Assembly (NCBI RefSeq): GCF_001514235.1
Contig: NZ_KQ948924.1
Location: 363,220 to 427,219, forward strand
DNA from: Streptomyces caeruleatus
GTDB lineage: Bacteria > Actinomycetota > Actinomycetes > Streptomycetales > Streptomycetaceae
Reading direction: 5' to 3'
Length of the DNA: 64,000 nt
The notes beneath the pieces were generated by a model that was not told the DNA's origin, made no database searches, and saw nothing but the letters and a program-made list of their open reading frames with translations. Positions 48,174 through 58,536 of the stretch are shown here, in pieces. Made by a program: the position numbers and the translations under genes. The stretch's first letter is position 1; every line of letters starts with the position of its first letter.

Positions 48174-48976
48174 CCGCCGTGCCGGTTCCCCACCGCGTGG
48201 TCGCCCGCCGTCCGGAGACCGCGGACACCGTCACGTTGTGCCTGGAACCGGTTGGCGCGGCGCTGCCCGACTTCGCGCCGGGACAGTTCGCGATGGTGCA
48301 CTCCTTCGGCCGGGGCGAGATCCCCGTGTCGGCGAGTTCCGTGCAGGCCACGGGCGGTCTCGCGCACACGATCCGCTCAGTGGGCGCCGTCTCCGACGGG
48401 CTGTGTGCGACCCGGGTCGGCGACGTCGTCGGGCTCCGTGGTCCGTACGGCAACACCTGGGAACTGGAGCGGGCGCACGGAGCTGACGTGCTGGTCGTGG
48501 CCGGCGGCATCGGTCTCGCCCCGCTGCGGCCGCTGATCCTGACCGCGCTGGACGGGCGGAAGGCGTACGGCCGTGTCAACGTGCTCATCGGGGCACGCAC
48601 CCCGGACGACCTGATCGTCCGGAAAGAGATCGAGAGCTGGCCCACGACGTTCACCGGCGTCACCGTCGACCAGCCCGCCGACGGCTGGCGCGGCGACGTC
48701 GGCGTCGTCACCCAGTTGCTGGGGCGCGCGCGCTTCGCCCCGGACAACACCTGGGCGTTCGTGTGCGGGCCCGAGCCGATGATCCGGGCCGCCGCCCGCG
48801 AACTCGCCGAGCACGGCGTCCCCCGCGACCGCGTCCGCGTCTCCCTGGAGCGGAACATGCGCTGTGCGACAGGGCACTGCGGGCACTGCCAGTTCGGACC
48901 GCTGCTGCTGTGCCAGGTAGGCCCGGTGGTGGACTGGGCGCACGCCGAACCGCTCCTGTCGGTAAGGGAGTTGTGA
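48170..48976 (+). CDS. Hydrogenase FAD/NAD(P)-binding (gamma) subunit
   Basis: 268 residues of the ferredoxin-NADP reductase family, HydG/HyhG type: flavin domain ([20 protein letters not shown]), NAD domain ([28 protein letters not shown]), and a C-terminal [2Fe-2S] motif ([13 protein letters not shown] then LLC). It exchanges electrons with NAD(P)H. ATG overlaps the preceding stop; the small subunit starts 2 bp after its end. Confidence 0.9.
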   Translation: MTAVPVPHRVVARRPETADTVTLCLEPVGAALPDFAPGQFAMVHSFGRGEIPVSASSVQATGGLAHTIRSVGAVSDGLCATRVGDVVGLRGPYGNTWELERAHGADVLVVAGGIGLAPLRPLILTALDGRKAYGRVNVLIGARTPDDLIVRKEIESWPTTFTGVTVDQPADGWRGDVGVVTQLLGRARFAPDNTWAFVCGPEPMIRAAARELAEHGVPRDRVRVSLERNMRCATGHCGHCQFGPLLLCQVGPVVDWAHAEPLLSVREL

Positions 48977-48977
48977 G

Positions 48978-49748
48978 ATGACCCCCAAGCTCGCCGTGTT
49001 CAAACTGGCATCCTGCGACGGCTGTCAGCTCACTCTGCTGGACTGCGAGGACGAACTCCTGGCGCTGGCGGGTGAGGTGGAGATCGCCCACTTCCTGGAG
49101 GCGTCCAGCGCGGTGGCGCCCGGACCGTACGACCTGTCCCTCGTCGAGGGGTCCGTCACCACGGCCGAGGACGCGGAGCGCGTGCGTGCGATCCGCGCCG
49201 CCTCGCGCCGACTGGTGACCATCGGAGCGTGCGCGACCGCCGGAGGCATTCAGGCGCTGAGGAACTTCGCGGACGTCGACGAGTACCGGCGCGTGGTGTA
49301 CGCGCATCCCGAGTACGTCAGGACACTGGCCACCTCCACACCCGTGTCGGCGCATGTGGACGTCGACTTCGAACTGCGCGGCTGTCCGATCGACAAGCGT
49401 CAGCTCATCGAGGTGATCACCGCGTTCCTCGCCGACCGCAAGCCGGACATCCCGGACCACAGCGTGTGCTTCGAGTGCAAGCGGCGCGGCACCGTCTGCG
49501 TGACCGTCGCCCACGGCACCCCCTGCCTCGGTCCGGTCACGCACGCCGGCTGCGGGGCACTGTGCCCCGCGTACCAGCGCGGCTGCTTCGGCTGCTTCGG
49601 GCCGTCCGGGTCGGTGAACCTGCCCGCTCTGATCCCGCTGCTGCGCCGCGACGGCCTGGACGACGACGCCGTGGTGCGGTTCCTGCACACCTTCAACGCC
49701 GCCGCGTTCGAGAAGTTCGAGAAGTTCGAGAAGGAGTCGACCAAGTGA
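48978..49748 (+). CDS. [NiFe] hydrogenase small (delta) subunit
   Basis: 256 residues; CDGCQ (Cys13, Cys16) near the start, [16 protein letters not shown] and later Cys clusters ([31 protein letters not shown] then CFGCFG) bind the [4Fe-4S] clusters that link the active site to the beta subunit. No Tat signal is present, so the enzyme is cytoplasmic, as expected for group 3b. An odd EKFEKFEKE tail encoded by a 9-bp tandem repeat ends the protein. The stop overlaps the large-subunit GTG. Confidence 0.92.
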   Translation: MTPKLAVFKLASCDGCQLTLLDCEDELLALAGEVEIAHFLEASSAVAPGPYDLSLVEGSVTTAEDAERVRAIRAASRRLVTIGACATAGGIQALRNFADVDEYRRVVYAHPEYVRTLATSTPVSAHVDVDFELRGCPIDKRQLIEVITAFLADRKPDIPDHSVCFECKRRGTVCVTVAHGTPCLGPVTHAGCGALCPAYQRGCFGCFGPSGSVNLPALIPLLRRDGLDDDAVVRFLHTFNAAAFEKFEKFEKESTK

Positions 49749-51076
49749 CCCACCGTGGTTCTCGTCTGCTGCACGTCGGTTCGCTGTCACGGGTCGAGGG
49801 TGAAGGTGCGCTGCGCCTGCACATCCACGAAGGCACGGTCACCGACGCACAACTGAACATCTACGAGCCGCCCCGGTTCTTCGAGGCGTTCCTGCGCGGG
49901 CGTTCGTACACCGAACCGCCGGACATCACGGCCCGGGTGTGCGGGATCTGCCCGGTGGCCTACCAGATGAGCGCCTGCGCGGCGATCGAGGACGCGTGCG
50001 GGGTGACGGTCGACCCGGCGATCCGTGATCTCCGCAGGCTGCTGTACTGCGGCGAGTGGATCGAGAGTCAGACCCTGCACATCTATCTGCTGCACGCACC
50101 GGACTTCCTGGGCCGCGCGAGCGCGATCGAACTGGCCCGCACACACCAGGGAGAGGTCGAGCGGGGGCTGCGGCTGAAGAAGGCGGGCAACTCACTGATG
50201 GAGCTGCTCGGCGGGCGGGCCGTGCATCCCGTGAACGTCCGTCTCGGCGGCTTCCACCGGGTGCCCACGCGGACGGAACTGCGGCCGGTCGAGGAGCAGT
50301 TGAAACAGGCGCTGGACGACGCATGGGACACCGTTCGCTGGGTCGCCGGCTTCGAGTTCCCGGACGCCCGGATCGAGGCCGATCTGCTGGCGCTGGCGGA
50401 GCCGGACACGTACGCCATCGAGAGCGGGACGCCAACCGTGCTGCGGGCCGACGGGAGCACGGGCTCCTTCCCTGTGCCGGACTTCACCGAGCACGTCACC
50501 GAGACACACCTGCCGCACTCCACGGCACTGCACTCCCGGCTCGACGGACGGCTCCATCTCACCGGCTCCCTCGCCCGGTTCGCGATCAGTGGCGCACAGT
50601 TGTCGCCGGTGGCCCTGCAGGCCGCCGTGGAGGCCGGGCTCGGTGATCCGCGCGAGGGGGCCGTGTGCCGTAATCCCTTCCGGTCGATCATGGTGCGGGC
50701 CGTGGAGACGGTGTACGCCGTCGGCGAGGCGCTGCGGATCATCAATGCCTACGAACCGCCCGCGAGGCCGTACACGGATGTGCCCCCGGTCGCGGGCATC
50801 GGTCACGGAGCCACCGAGGCGCCGCGCGGGCTCCTCTACCACCGCTACGAACTCGACGCCGCCGGCATCGTCACCAACGCACTGCTGGTGCCGCCCACCG
50901 CGCAGAACCAGGGCGCGATCGAGGACGACCTGAGGCTGCTGACCCAGCGGGCGATCGGCGAGGGTGACCCGGACGACCGCGAGTTGACAGCCCTGTGCGA
51001 GCGGGCGATCCGCAATCACGACCCGTGCATCTCCTGCTCCACCCACTTCCTCGACCTGACGGTCATCCGTTCCTGA
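49745..51076 (+). CDS. [NiFe] hydrogenase large (alpha) subunit, group 3b-like
   Basis: 443 residues. The nickel ligands are all present: [11 protein letters not shown] (Cys66, Cys69) and DPCISCSTH (Cys428, Cys431). The L1 motif with PVAYQ in place of the usual P-x-x-H is that of bidirectional group 3b enzymes. Nine residues (FLDLTVIRS) follow His434 and would be trimmed by the protease at 45319. The enzyme should couple H2 oxidation or evolution to NAD(P)(H) in the cytoplasm. GTG 49745 overlaps the small-subunit stop (GTGA). All four subunits look intact. Confidence 0.93.
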   Translation: MTHRGSRLLHVGSLSRVEGEGALRLHIHEGTVTDAQLNIYEPPRFFEAFLRGRSYTEPPDITARVCGICPVAYQMSACAAIEDACGVTVDPAIRDLRRLLYCGEWIESQTLHIYLLHAPDFLGRASAIELARTHQGEVERGLRLKKAGNSLMELLGGRAVHPVNVRLGGFHRVPTRTELRPVEEQLKQALDDAWDTVRWVAGFEFPDARIEADLLALAEPDTYAIESGTPTVLRADGSTGSFPVPDFTEHVTETHLPHSTALHSRLDGRLHLTGSLARFAISGAQLSPVALQAAVEAGLGDPREGAVCRNPFRSIMVRAVETVYAVGEALRIINAYEPPARPYTDVPPVAGIGHGATEAPRGLLYHRYELDAAGIVTNALLVPPTAQNQGAIEDDLRLLTQRAIGEGDPDDRELTALCERAIRNHDPCISCSTHFLDLTVIRS

Positions 51077-51097
51077 GAAGATTTACGGGAGGTCGCG

Positions 51098-51724
51098 ATG
51101 TCTGAATCCCCGTACACCGTGAGCGATGTGATGACGCACACGGTCGTCGCCGTGGGCAGTGAGGCGCCCTTCAAGGAGATCGTCGAGCTGCTGAACCAGT
51201 GGAAGGTCAGCGCCCTGCCGGTGCTGGCCGGGGAGGGGCGGGTCGTCGGAGTGGTCTCCGAGGCCGACCTGCTGCCCAAGGAGGAGTTCCGCAACGGCAA
51301 CGAGCCCGCCGGCGACCCCACAGGGCAGCTCAAGGCGGCGGCGCTGACCGCAGGAGAACTGATGAGCACCCCGGCGGTCACCGTGCACGCGGACGCGTCG
51401 CTGGCCGAGGCGGCGCGCATCATGGCCCGTCGGCACGTCAAACGACTCCCGGTCGTCGACGGCGTCGGCCTGCTCCAGGGCGTCGTCAGCCGCAGTGACC
51501 TGCTGAAGGTGTTCCTGCGCTCCGACGCGGAAATCGCCGACGAGATCCGGAGCGGCGTGCTGACCCACCTCCCGGTCACCACCGGGCTGGGCGTCTCGGT
51601 CGTCGAGGGCGTGGTCACGCTGAGCGGTTCGATGCCTGAGCGCGGGCTCGAGCCGGTGGTGGCCCGGGCCGTGCGCGCGGTCGAGGGAGTCGTCGACGTC
51701 CAGTTGGATCTGAGCCACCGCTGA
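51098..51724 (+). CDS. CBS-pair protein with C-terminal BON domain
   Basis: 208 residues: CBS motifs at about 8-62 and 82-140 (VSALPVLAGEGRVVGVVSEA; VKRLPVVDGVGLLQGVVSRS) and a BON-like module at about 145-205 (GVSVVEGVVTLSGSMPER). CBS pairs bind adenosyl compounds. It starts 21 bp after the hydrogenase gene with GGGAGG upstream and is likely in that operon. Paralogues at 52501 and 63450 share the LPKEEFR insert (63450) or the two-CBS-plus-BON layout. Confidence 0.88.
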   Translation: MSESPYTVSDVMTHTVVAVGSEAPFKEIVELLNQWKVSALPVLAGEGRVVGVVSEADLLPKEEFRNGNEPAGDPTGQLKAAALTAGELMSTPAVTVHADASLAEAARIMARRHVKRLPVVDGVGLLQGVVSRSDLLKVFLRSDAEIADEIRSGVLTHLPVTTGLGVSVVEGVVTLSGSMPERGLEPVVARAVRAVEGVVDVQLDLSHR

Positions 51725-51969
51725 AGGGGCGGCACGATCTGTGAAGTACCTCGGCGAGTACCGTGCTCGCGTCCCCGCCCGGCGTCTGCTGGAGTTGCGG
51801 CAGACCGCCACACGCCCCCGGGCGGATCAGGAAGATGTGCGGCGGCCGGACCCACACTCCTTGTGGAGCCGGCACGACCGGAGCACACGTGGCAAGCACG
51901 GCCAGGACTCTCGTGCACACGGACACGGTGCTGCCCCTTCGGGAACGTTCCTGACTCGCGGGGCCTGAG
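51725..51969. other. Gap between convergent genes, no convincing gene
   Basis: 245 bp between the CBS gene and the convergent flavodoxin gene. A 75-codon frame starts at GTG 51741 (VKYLGEYRARVPARRLLELR) without a ribosome site and without recognisable features; I leave it uncalled. No strong terminator stem was found. Confidence 0.4.
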
Positions 51970-52470
51970 TCAGTCCTTGGCCACCAACTCGTCGGCGACC
52001 GTCCGTGCCCAGTCCTCGATCCGGGCGAAGTCCCGGAAGTCTCCGCCCTTCCCGTTCTTGATGATCATCCGGGCGACCCATCCCTTCGCGCCCTCCTGCA
52101 GGCAGCCGCCGAAGGTGACGTGCCCGTTGGCGTCGAGCCGGGTCATGGCCCGCTTCAGGCCGGGCACGGGCGGGATGTCCCGCTCGGAGGCCGACGGGTC
52201 CAGCGGTCCGCTGCTGAACAGCCACAGCGGGCGTCGCGCCAGCTCGCGGCGGTGCCGGCGCAGGAACCGGCGGGAGTCCCTGTGCCAGCGTCCGGCGTAC
52301 AGTCCGCCGCCGACCACGACGGCGTCGTAGGGGTCGACGCGTGCGACGGAACCGGCCGGGAGTGCCTCGGCGGTGAGGTCCTCCTTACGCAGGACCTCGG
52401 CGACGGCCTCGGCGATCTGCGCGGTCGATCCGTTCGTCGTCCCGTAGGCGACCAGCACCTTGGTGGTCAT
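51970..52470 (-). CDS. Flavodoxin-domain protein
   Basis: 166 residues with the FMN phosphate loop YGTTNGSTAQIA at residues 9-20 and VVVGGGLYAGRW in the central strand, like HemG-type flavodoxins of actinobacterial hypoxia regulons. It may act as an electron carrier or quinone/protoporphyrinogen reductase. GGAGG precedes ATG 52470. It is last in the minus-strand operon begun by the acyl-CoA synthetase at 55995. Confidence 0.87.
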   Translation of the reverse strand: MTTKVLVAYGTTNGSTAQIAEAVAEVLRKEDLTAEALPAGSVARVDPYDAVVVGGGLYAGRWHRDSRRFLRRHRRELARRPLWLFSSGPLDPSASERDIPPVPGLKRAMTRLDANGHVTFGGCLQEGAKGWVARMIIKNGKGGDFRDFARIEDWARTVADELVAKD

Positions 52471-52500
52471 GGTGCTCCGCCTCCTTTCATGTTCACAGGT

Positions 52501-53232
52501 TCACAGCCTGCGCAGCCAGTCGTCGGCGACGCCGTGCAGCACCTGTTCGTCGGGCCGGAGACGCGAGTCGTCCAGCCGGTGGGTGAGCTTGTCGACGACC
52601 GCGACCACGCCGTCGATCTGACGGGTCATGGAGACGGCGATCTCCGTTTCGCTCTTGCGCTCCATCTGGCCCATGAGCGTGACCACGCCCTCGGTGACGC
52701 TGACGGCGATGCTGCGCGGCGGCAGCCACAGGGCTCGTACCAGCACCTCGTCGACGACCTCGGCGCGGATGTCCTCGTCGGGCCGCAGGAAGACCTGGAG
52801 CAGGTCGCGGCGGGTGACGATGCCGACGAGCCGGTTCTCCTCGTCGAGGACGGGCAGCCGTTCGATGTGGTGCTGCGCCATGGTCCGGGCGGCCTCGACG
52901 ATGGTGTCGTTCGCATGGACCGTGATCGGCGGCCGCGTCATCAGCTGACCGGCGGTGCGGGCTCGCGCCTTGACGGCGCGCTCCCGACCGGCGCGGGTCA
53001 GCCGGTCGAAGCGGGAGCGCTTCTTCGGCTCGAACGGGTCGGGCGTCTCGGCCTGCCGAACCATCAGGTCCGTCTCGGAGATGACGCCGATGACCTTCTC
53101 GTCGTCGTCGACGACCGGCAGTCCGCTGATGCGGTGGTCGCCGAGCAGCCCGGCAACCTGCTTGAACGGGGTGCCGTACTCGGCGCGGACGACCTCCGTG
53201 GTCATCACGGAGCCGACCTTGTCGTGCTTCAT
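52501..53232 (-). CDS. CBS-pair protein with C-terminal BON domain
   Basis: 243 residues: CBS1 (VGSVMTTEVVRAEYGTPFKQ to VIGVISETDLMV), a basic 35-residue linker (PKKRSRFDRLTRAGRERAVK), CBS2 (IERLPVLDEENRLVGIVTRR) and BON (IAVSVTEGVVTLMGQMERKS). It lies between the flavodoxin and synthetase genes, 12 bp after the latter, with GAGGAGGG upstream. It probably senses adenylate charge for the operon enzymes. Confidence 0.88.
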   Translation of the reverse strand: MKHDKVGSVMTTEVVRAEYGTPFKQVAGLLGDHRISGLPVVDDDEKVIGVISETDLMVRQAETPDPFEPKKRSRFDRLTRAGRERAVKARARTAGQLMTRPPITVHANDTIVEAARTMAQHHIERLPVLDEENRLVGIVTRRDLLQVFLRPDEDIRAEVVDEVLVRALWLPPRSIAVSVTEGVVTLMGQMERKSETEIAVSMTRQIDGVVAVVDKLTHRLDDSRLRPDEQVLHGVADDWLRRL

Positions 53233-53244
53233 GGTTGTCCCTCC

Positions 53245-55995
53245 TCAGCGGAGTCGGCGCAGATACGGGTCCTGGGGCCTGCGGGGCAGCAGGCGTACGC
53301 GCGCGTCGAGCACGGTGACTCGGCCCGGTGTCGCGAGAACGGGGTTGAAGTCGGCCTCGGCCAGCTGCGGCAGGTCGCTCGCCATGCGGGACAGGCGCAG
53401 CAGCAGTTGTTCGAGGCCCGGGAGGTCGACCGGCCGGGCGCCTCCCCCAGAGGGGGTACCCCCAGCGCCGAGCAGGAGCGGGGCGCAGCGCGGGGACGTG
53501 ATGAGGTCGTGCACGTCGTGGTCGGTGAGCGGGGCCAGGCGTGCGGCGTGGTCTGCGAGGATCTCCGTCGCGGTGCCGCCGAGCCCGAACAGCACGAGGG
53601 GCCCGAAGACCTGGTCCTGGACGACGCCCGCGAACAGTTCGGTGCCGCGGTCGGCGAGCGGCTGGATCACCACGCCCTCCAGCAGACCGGCGAACCGGGT
53701 CTCCAGGTCACGGAAGGCGGCGCGGACTTGGGCATCCCCGCGCAGGTCGAGGTGGACTGCATGCTCGGCCGTCTTGTGTACCAAGCCTGGCCAGTAGCCC
53801 TTCATCACGACACGTCCGTCGAAGCCATGCAGCCGGTCGGCGGCGAGAGCCGCGTCGTCCTCGGTGCCCGCCCAGGCCCAGGCCAGCTGGGGAATGTCGT
53901 AGCAGCCGAGGAGTTCGGCGCATTCTCGCGGGTCGAGCCAGCCGCCGTCCGGGTGCCGGTCGAGATAGGCATCGACGAAGGCGTGGGCGCGGTCCGTCTC
54001 GACGTCGTCCAGGTCGGGGACCGTCCCGACGGGGCGGGCCAGCCAGACGGCGCGGCGGGCCGCGTGGGCCAGCGCCCGGGCCGCCGCCTGAGGTTCGGCG
54101 TACGACGGGATTGTGGTGCCTTCGGCGGCGGGCAACAGCTCGACGGGCAGGCCCTGTTCGAGCCGTACCGCGACGATCGGCTTGGGCGGCCGTCGTCCGG
54201 GAACGGGGGCCCTCCCGGTCGAGTCCATTCGAGACTGAGGGAGGGTGAGGGCTCGGACGAGGTCGTCGCCGGTCGCCGCGGCGACCGCCGTGGGGACGAG
54301 GGCCACGAGGACGGCGTCGACGGCACCGTTGCGCATGATCCGGTCCACGCAGTCCGTGAGTTGCTCTTCGGTGACGGAGGCGGTGGCGTCGACGGGGTTG
54401 CCGACAAAGGCGCCTGCGGGCAGGACGGCGAGGAGATCGTCGACCAGCTCGGAGCCGGGCGCCGGGAGTTCCAGCCCGGACTCGGCGCAGGCGTCGGCGG
54501 CGAGGACGCCCGCTCCCCCGGCGTTGGTGACGATGGCGACGCGGCGACCGGCGGGCAGGGGCTGGGAGTTCATCAGCGCGGTGACTTCGAGGAGTTCACC
54601 GACCGAGCGGGTGGCGGTGATGCCGGCCTGGGTGAACAGGGCACCGCGAGTCATGGTGCGGGTGGCGGCGGCCGCGGTGTGCGAGGCGGCGGCGCGGCGG
54701 CCCGCTTCGGTGCGCCCTGCGTCGACGGTCAGGACCGGGATCCGGCGGGTGACGCGGCGGGCGGTGCGGGAGAAGGCGCGCGGGCTGCCGAAGGACTCCA
54801 GGTGGAGCAGAGCGAGGCCGGTGCGACCGTCGCTCTCCCACCACTGGAGCATGTCGTTGCCGCTGACGTCGTACTTGTCGCCGAGCGAGGCGAAGGAGGA
54901 CACGCCGATGCCGAGCCGGGACAGCCCGTCGAGCAGCGCGATGCCGACGCCGCCGGACTGCACAGCGACGCCCGCGGTGCCGGGGCTCGGGTGGCCGGCG
55001 GCGAAGGTGGCGTCCAGGCGCAGCTCCGGGTCGGTGTTGGAGATGCCGAGGCAGTTGGGGCCGACGAGACGCATGCCGTAGGCGCGGCATGCCGCGAGCA
55101 GGGCCTGCGACTGGTCGGCGTCCAGGCCGGCGGTGACGACGAGGAGCGCCCGTGCGCCCGCCTTCCCGCACTCCTCGGCGGTGGCGGAGAGTGCGGCTGC
55201 CGGTACGGCGAGCACCGCGAGGTCAGGGGTCTTGGGCAGGGCGCCGACCGAGGGATGGCAGGGCACACCGAGGATCGAGCTCGCGTGGGGGTTCACCGCG
55301 AACAGGCGGCCGGTGAAGCGGCCCGTGTGCAGCTGATGCAGGATCGCCCGGCCCACCGAACCCGCCTTGCGTCCGGCCCCGATGACAGCGACCGTGCGCG
55401 GCCGCAGCAGCGGTTCGAGGCTGGCGACGTCGGCGGCGCGGCCGCGTTCCTCCACGGCCGTGAGGTAGGTGTCGCTCTGGTCGAGGGCGATGGCGCAGCG
55501 CACCTCGGGGCCCTCGAAGTGGCGGGTCGTGCGCAGGCCGAGGTCGGCGAAGAGTCTCAGCACCTCGTGGTTCTCGCTGAGCGCGTCGGCCGTGAAGCCG
55601 GTGATGCCCTCGGCGCGGGCGGCGGAGACCAGGTGCTCGACGAGCAGGGTGCCGACGCCCCGGTGGTGCAGTCCGTCGGCGACCGCGATGGAGATCTCCG
55701 CCGTGTCCCCCGTCCCGCCGCTGTCGTACTCGGCGAGGCCGATCACCCGACCACCGGTCTCGGCCAGCAGCACCCGGTACCCGGGGCGCGGCTCGGCACA
55801 GGCCCGGTCGGCGGCCTGCCCCGCGGAGCGCCGACTGGCGGCGAAGAACCGCAGGCGCAGGTTTTCCGAGGACATCTCCTCGTACAGTCCCTGCACCTGA
55901 TCGTGGTCGTCCCGCCGCACCGGACGGATGCACACCGTGGTGCCGTCCGCGAGCAGAGCGTGAACTGTGGGCCGACTGAGCTTGCCGTCCGTCAT
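53245..55995 (-). CDS. GNAT acetyltransferase fused to NDP-forming acyl-CoA synthetase
   Basis: 916 residues. Residues 1-170: GNAT fold with RPVRRDDHDQV start and HHRGVGTLLVEHLV acetyl-CoA loop. Then the acetyl-CoA synthetase (ADP-forming) set: CoA-binding domain (RPRTVAVIGAGRKAGSVGRA), ligase domain with phosphohistidine region ASHTAAAATR (His about 437), and C-terminal ATP-grasp (VVMKGYWPGLVHKTAEHAVH to ADFNPVLA). Such fusions act either as protein acyltransferases (Pat-like) or as ATP-making acyl-CoA synthetases; the full set of catalytic residues favours an active synthetase half. An in-frame palindromic element adds GAGGTPSGGGARP near residue 845. GAGGAG precedes ATG 55995. Confidence 0.88.
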   Translation of the reverse strand: MTDGKLSRPTVHALLADGTTVCIRPVRRDDHDQVQGLYEEMSSENLRLRFFAASRRSAGQAADRACAEPRPGYRVLLAETGGRVIGLAEYDSGGTGDTAEISIAVADGLHHRGVGTLLVEHLVSAARAEGITGFTADALSENHEVLRLFADLGLRTTRHFEGPEVRCAIALDQSDTYLTAVEERGRAADVASLEPLLRPRTVAVIGAGRKAGSVGRAILHQLHTGRFTGRLFAVNPHASSILGVPCHPSVGALPKTPDLAVLAVPAAALSATAEECGKAGARALLVVTAGLDADQSQALLAACRAYGMRLVGPNCLGISNTDPELRLDATFAAGHPSPGTAGVAVQSGGVGIALLDGLSRLGIGVSSFASLGDKYDVSGNDMLQWWESDGRTGLALLHLESFGSPRAFSRTARRVTRRIPVLTVDAGRTEAGRRAAASHTAAAATRTMTRGALFTQAGITATRSVGELLEVTALMNSQPLPAGRRVAIVTNAGGAGVLAADACAESGLELPAPGSELVDDLLAVLPAGAFVGNPVDATASVTEEQLTDCVDRIMRNGAVDAVLVALVPTAVAAATGDDLVRALTLPQSRMDSTGRAPVPGRRPPKPIVAVRLEQGLPVELLPAAEGTTIPSYAEPQAAARALAHAARRAVWLARPVGTVPDLDDVETDRAHAFVDAYLDRHPDGGWLDPRECAELLGCYDIPQLAWAWAGTEDDAALAADRLHGFDGRVVMKGYWPGLVHKTAEHAVHLDLRGDAQVRAAFRDLETRFAGLLEGVVIQPLADRGTELFAGVVQDQVFGPLVLFGLGGTATEILADHAARLAPLTDHDVHDLITSPRCAPLLLGAGGTPSGGGARPVDLPGLEQLLLRLSRMASDLPQLAEADFNPVLATPGRVTVLDARVRLLPRRPQDPYLRRLR
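53441..53465. repeat. Palindromic mini-element in the acyl-CoA synthetase gene
   Basis: CCTCCCCCAGAGGGGGTACCCCCAG in two overlapping dyads: CCCCC-AGA-GGGGG (53444-53456) and GGGGGTACCCCC (53452-53463). Read in frame on the minus strand it encodes GGTPSGGG. It matches the style of small hairpin elements common in Streptomyces. Confidence 0.65.
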
Positions 55996-56089
55996 CGCGG
56001 TCTCCTCGGTGTTCCTCGGCTTTTCCTCGGCACTTCGAGCGTCCAGCGGAACGGGCAGAGACCCCATGGGCTGTCCGGGCGGTGAGGGT

Positions 56090-56103
56090 GGGCCGGTCGG
56101 CCC
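56090..56103. promoter_or_regulatory. DosR/OsdR-like box, copy 3 (GGGCCGGTCGGCCC)
   Basis: An exact 14-mer 94 bp upstream of the synthetase ATG, in the 159-bp gap between that gene and the phosphoketolase stop. It would control the synthetase-CBS-flavodoxin operon. Confidence 0.75.
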
Positions 56104-56154
56104 TCATAGGAAGGCCGGATCTCGGGCGCTGCGGGCCACCCGGCAAAGGCACGG

Positions 56155-58536
56155 TCAGACGTTCCAGGTCCACTCCGCGATCTCGGGCAGGTCGGTGCCG
56201 TGTTCTCGGATCCAGGCGTGGTGGCGGGTGCGGGTGTCGGCCATCGACTGCCGTACGGCGGCTGCGCGGACCGCGAGGCCGGGGACGCGGTCGATGACGT
56301 CCATGACCAGGCGGTAGCGGTCGAGGTCGTTGCGGACGACCATGTCGAACGGCGTGGTCGTGGTGCCGGACTCCTTGTAGCCGCGCACATGCATGTTCGG
56401 GTGACCGGCGCGGCGGTAGGCCAGGCGGTGGATCAGCCACGGGTAGCCGTGGTAGGCGAAAATCACCGGCTTGTCCGTGGTGAACAGACCGTCGTACTCG
56501 AAGTCGGTCATCCCGTGCGGGTGCTCCTCGCGCGGCATCAGCCTGGTCATGTCGACGACGTTGACCACGCGGACGGCGAGCTGGGGTAGCTGGTGCCGGA
56601 GCAGCTGGGCGGCGGCCAGCACCTCCTGGGTGGGGACGTCACCGGCGCAGGCGAGGACGACGTCCGGTTCGCTGCCGTTCTCCGTGCCGGCCCAGTCCCA
56701 GATGCCGGCGCCGCGTGCGCAGTGGGCGCGGGCGGCGTCCATGGACAGCCAGTCGAAGCAGGGCTGCTTGCCGGCGACGATCACATTGACGTAGTCGCGG
56801 CTGCGCAGGGCGTGGTCGGCGACGGAGAGGAGCGTGTTGGCGTCCGGCGGCAGGTAGACCCGGACGACCGCGGGGCTCTTGTTGAGGACGTGGTCGACGA
56901 AGCCGGGGTCCTGGTGGGAGAAGCCGTTGTGGTCCTGGCGCCAGACGTGGGAGGTCAGCAGGTAGTTGAGGGAGGCGATGGGGGCGCGCCAGGGCAGCTC
57001 TCTGGACGTCTTCAGCCACTTGATGTGCTGGTTGACCATCGAGTCGACGATGTGGACGAACGCCTCGTAGCAGGAGAAGAGTCCGTGCCGGCCGGTGAGG
57101 AGGTAGCCCTCCAGCCAGCCCTGGCAGGTGTGCTCGGAGAGGATCTCCATGACGCGGCCGTGCCGGTCCAGGTGCTCGTCGACCGGGAGGGTCTGCGCCT
57201 GCCATGCCTTGCCGCTGGCGTCGAAGACGGCCTGGAGACGGTTCGAGGCGGTCTCGTCCGGGCCGACGACCCGGAAGTCACGGCGGGCCGCGGTGTCCTT
57301 CATGACCTGTTCCAGGAGATCGCCGAGGACGCGGGTCGGCTCGTGCAGGGTCGTGCCCGGTTTCTCGGCCGGTACGGCGAAGCGATCGAGGGGCGGCAGC
57401 GGCAGCTCACGCAGAAGGAGCCCGCCGTTGGCATGGGGGGTGGCGCCCAGTCGCCTGGAACCGTCGGGGACGCAGGCGAGGACATCGGCGACAGGCCGGC
57501 CGTCGGCGTCGAACAGCTCATCGGGCCGGTACGAACGCAGCCAGGTCTCCAGCTGTCGCAGGTGTTCCGGGTTCTCCCGTACGCCGGCGAGCGGGACCTG
57601 GTGGGCGCGCCAAGTGCCCTCCACGGGCAGGCCGTCGACCTCGGCGGGGCCGGTCCAGCCCTTCGGCGTGCGCAGGACGATCACGGGCCAGTGCGCGCGC
57701 TCGCCGATGCCCTCCTCGCGGGCCGTGCGCTGCAGCAGGGCGATCCGGTCGAGCGCGTCGTCGAGGGCACGGGCCATAGCGCGGTGGACGGTGGCCGGGT
57801 CGTCGCCGGTGACGTGGATCGGCTCGTGGCCGTAGCCGCGCAGCAGGGCGTCGAGTTCGTGTTCGGGCAGGCGGGACAGCACGGTCGGGTTGGCGATCTT
57901 GTAGCCGTTGAGGTGCAGGATCGGCAGGACGGCGCCGTCGTGCACCGGGTCGAGGAACTTGTCGGAATGCCAGGACGCGGCCAGCGGTCCGGTCTCCGCC
58001 TCACCGTCGCCGATCACACACGCGACCACCAGGTCCGGGTTGTCGAAGGCGGCACCATAGGCGTGAGCGAGCGAGTAGCCGAGCTCGCCGCCCTCGTGGA
58101 TGGACCCCGGGACCTCCGGAGCCACATGGCTCGGCACACCGCCCGGGAAGGAGAACTGCCGGAACAGCCGCTCCATCCCTCGCGCGTCCCGCGACACATC
58201 CGGATACGTCTCGCTGTAGCTGCCGTCCAGCCAGGAGCCGGCCAGCACGGACGGGCCGCCGTGCCCCGGGCCCCACACGCACAGGGCGTCCAGTCCGCGC
58301 GCCTTGATGACGCGGTTGAGGTGGGTGTAGACGAGGTTCAGCCCCGGCGAGGTGCCCCAGTGGCCCAGGAGCCGCGGCTTGATGTGCTCGGGGGTGAGCG
58401 GCTCGCGCAGCAGCGGGTTGGCCAGCAGATAGATCTGTCCGGCGGCCAGGTAGTTGGCGGCCCGCCAGTGAGCGTCGAGCGTGCTCAGCTCGTCGTCGGT
58501 CAGAACGGTCCTGTCCTGGTGCTCGAGCTCGGGCAT
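56155..58536 (-). CDS. xfp: Xylulose-5-phosphate/fructose-6-phosphate phosphoketolase
   Basis: 793 residues, full-length thiamin-diphosphate enzyme. N-terminal domain: [59 protein letters not shown]. Middle and C-terminal domains: [20 protein letters not shown] and [20 protein letters not shown]. It splits xylulose-5-P (or fructose-6-P) with Pi into acetyl-phosphate and a shorter sugar phosphate, giving energy without oxygen. It follows the usp gene on the same strand after a 283-bp gap. Confidence 0.95.
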   Translation of the reverse strand: MPELEHQDRTVLTDDELSTLDAHWRAANYLAAGQIYLLANPLLREPLTPEHIKPRLLGHWGTSPGLNLVYTHLNRVIKARGLDALCVWGPGHGGPSVLAGSWLDGSYSETYPDVSRDARGMERLFRQFSFPGGVPSHVAPEVPGSIHEGGELGYSLAHAYGAAFDNPDLVVACVIGDGEAETGPLAASWHSDKFLDPVHDGAVLPILHLNGYKIANPTVLSRLPEHELDALLRGYGHEPIHVTGDDPATVHRAMARALDDALDRIALLQRTAREEGIGERAHWPVIVLRTPKGWTGPAEVDGLPVEGTWRAHQVPLAGVRENPEHLRQLETWLRSYRPDELFDADGRPVADVLACVPDGSRRLGATPHANGGLLLRELPLPPLDRFAVPAEKPGTTLHEPTRVLGDLLEQVMKDTAARRDFRVVGPDETASNRLQAVFDASGKAWQAQTLPVDEHLDRHGRVMEILSEHTCQGWLEGYLLTGRHGLFSCYEAFVHIVDSMVNQHIKWLKTSRELPWRAPIASLNYLLTSHVWRQDHNGFSHQDPGFVDHVLNKSPAVVRVYLPPDANTLLSVADHALRSRDYVNVIVAGKQPCFDWLSMDAARAHCARGAGIWDWAGTENGSEPDVVLACAGDVPTQEVLAAAQLLRHQLPQLAVRVVNVVDMTRLMPREEHPHGMTDFEYDGLFTTDKPVIFAYHGYPWLIHRLAYRRAGHPNMHVRGYKESGTTTTPFDMVVRNDLDRYRLVMDVIDRVPGLAVRAAAVRQSMADTRTRHHAWIREHGTDLPEIAEWTWNV

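Noticed and set aside
49711..49739. GAGAAGTTC tandem repeat as a recombination or frameshift site
   Set aside because: Only about three 9-bp units, in frame, at the tail of the hydrogenase small subunit; too short to support more than a tail-length polymorphism.
51741..51968. Small gene of 75 codons after the CBS gene
   Set aside because: No ribosome site, no domain, weak codon bias and high Arg/His content typical of chance frames.
52120..56085. A 1321-codon open frame on the plus strand
   Set aside because: It lies antisense to the flavodoxin, CBS and acyl-CoA synthetase genes, which have clear motifs and ribosome sites; long antisense frames are expected at this GC content.
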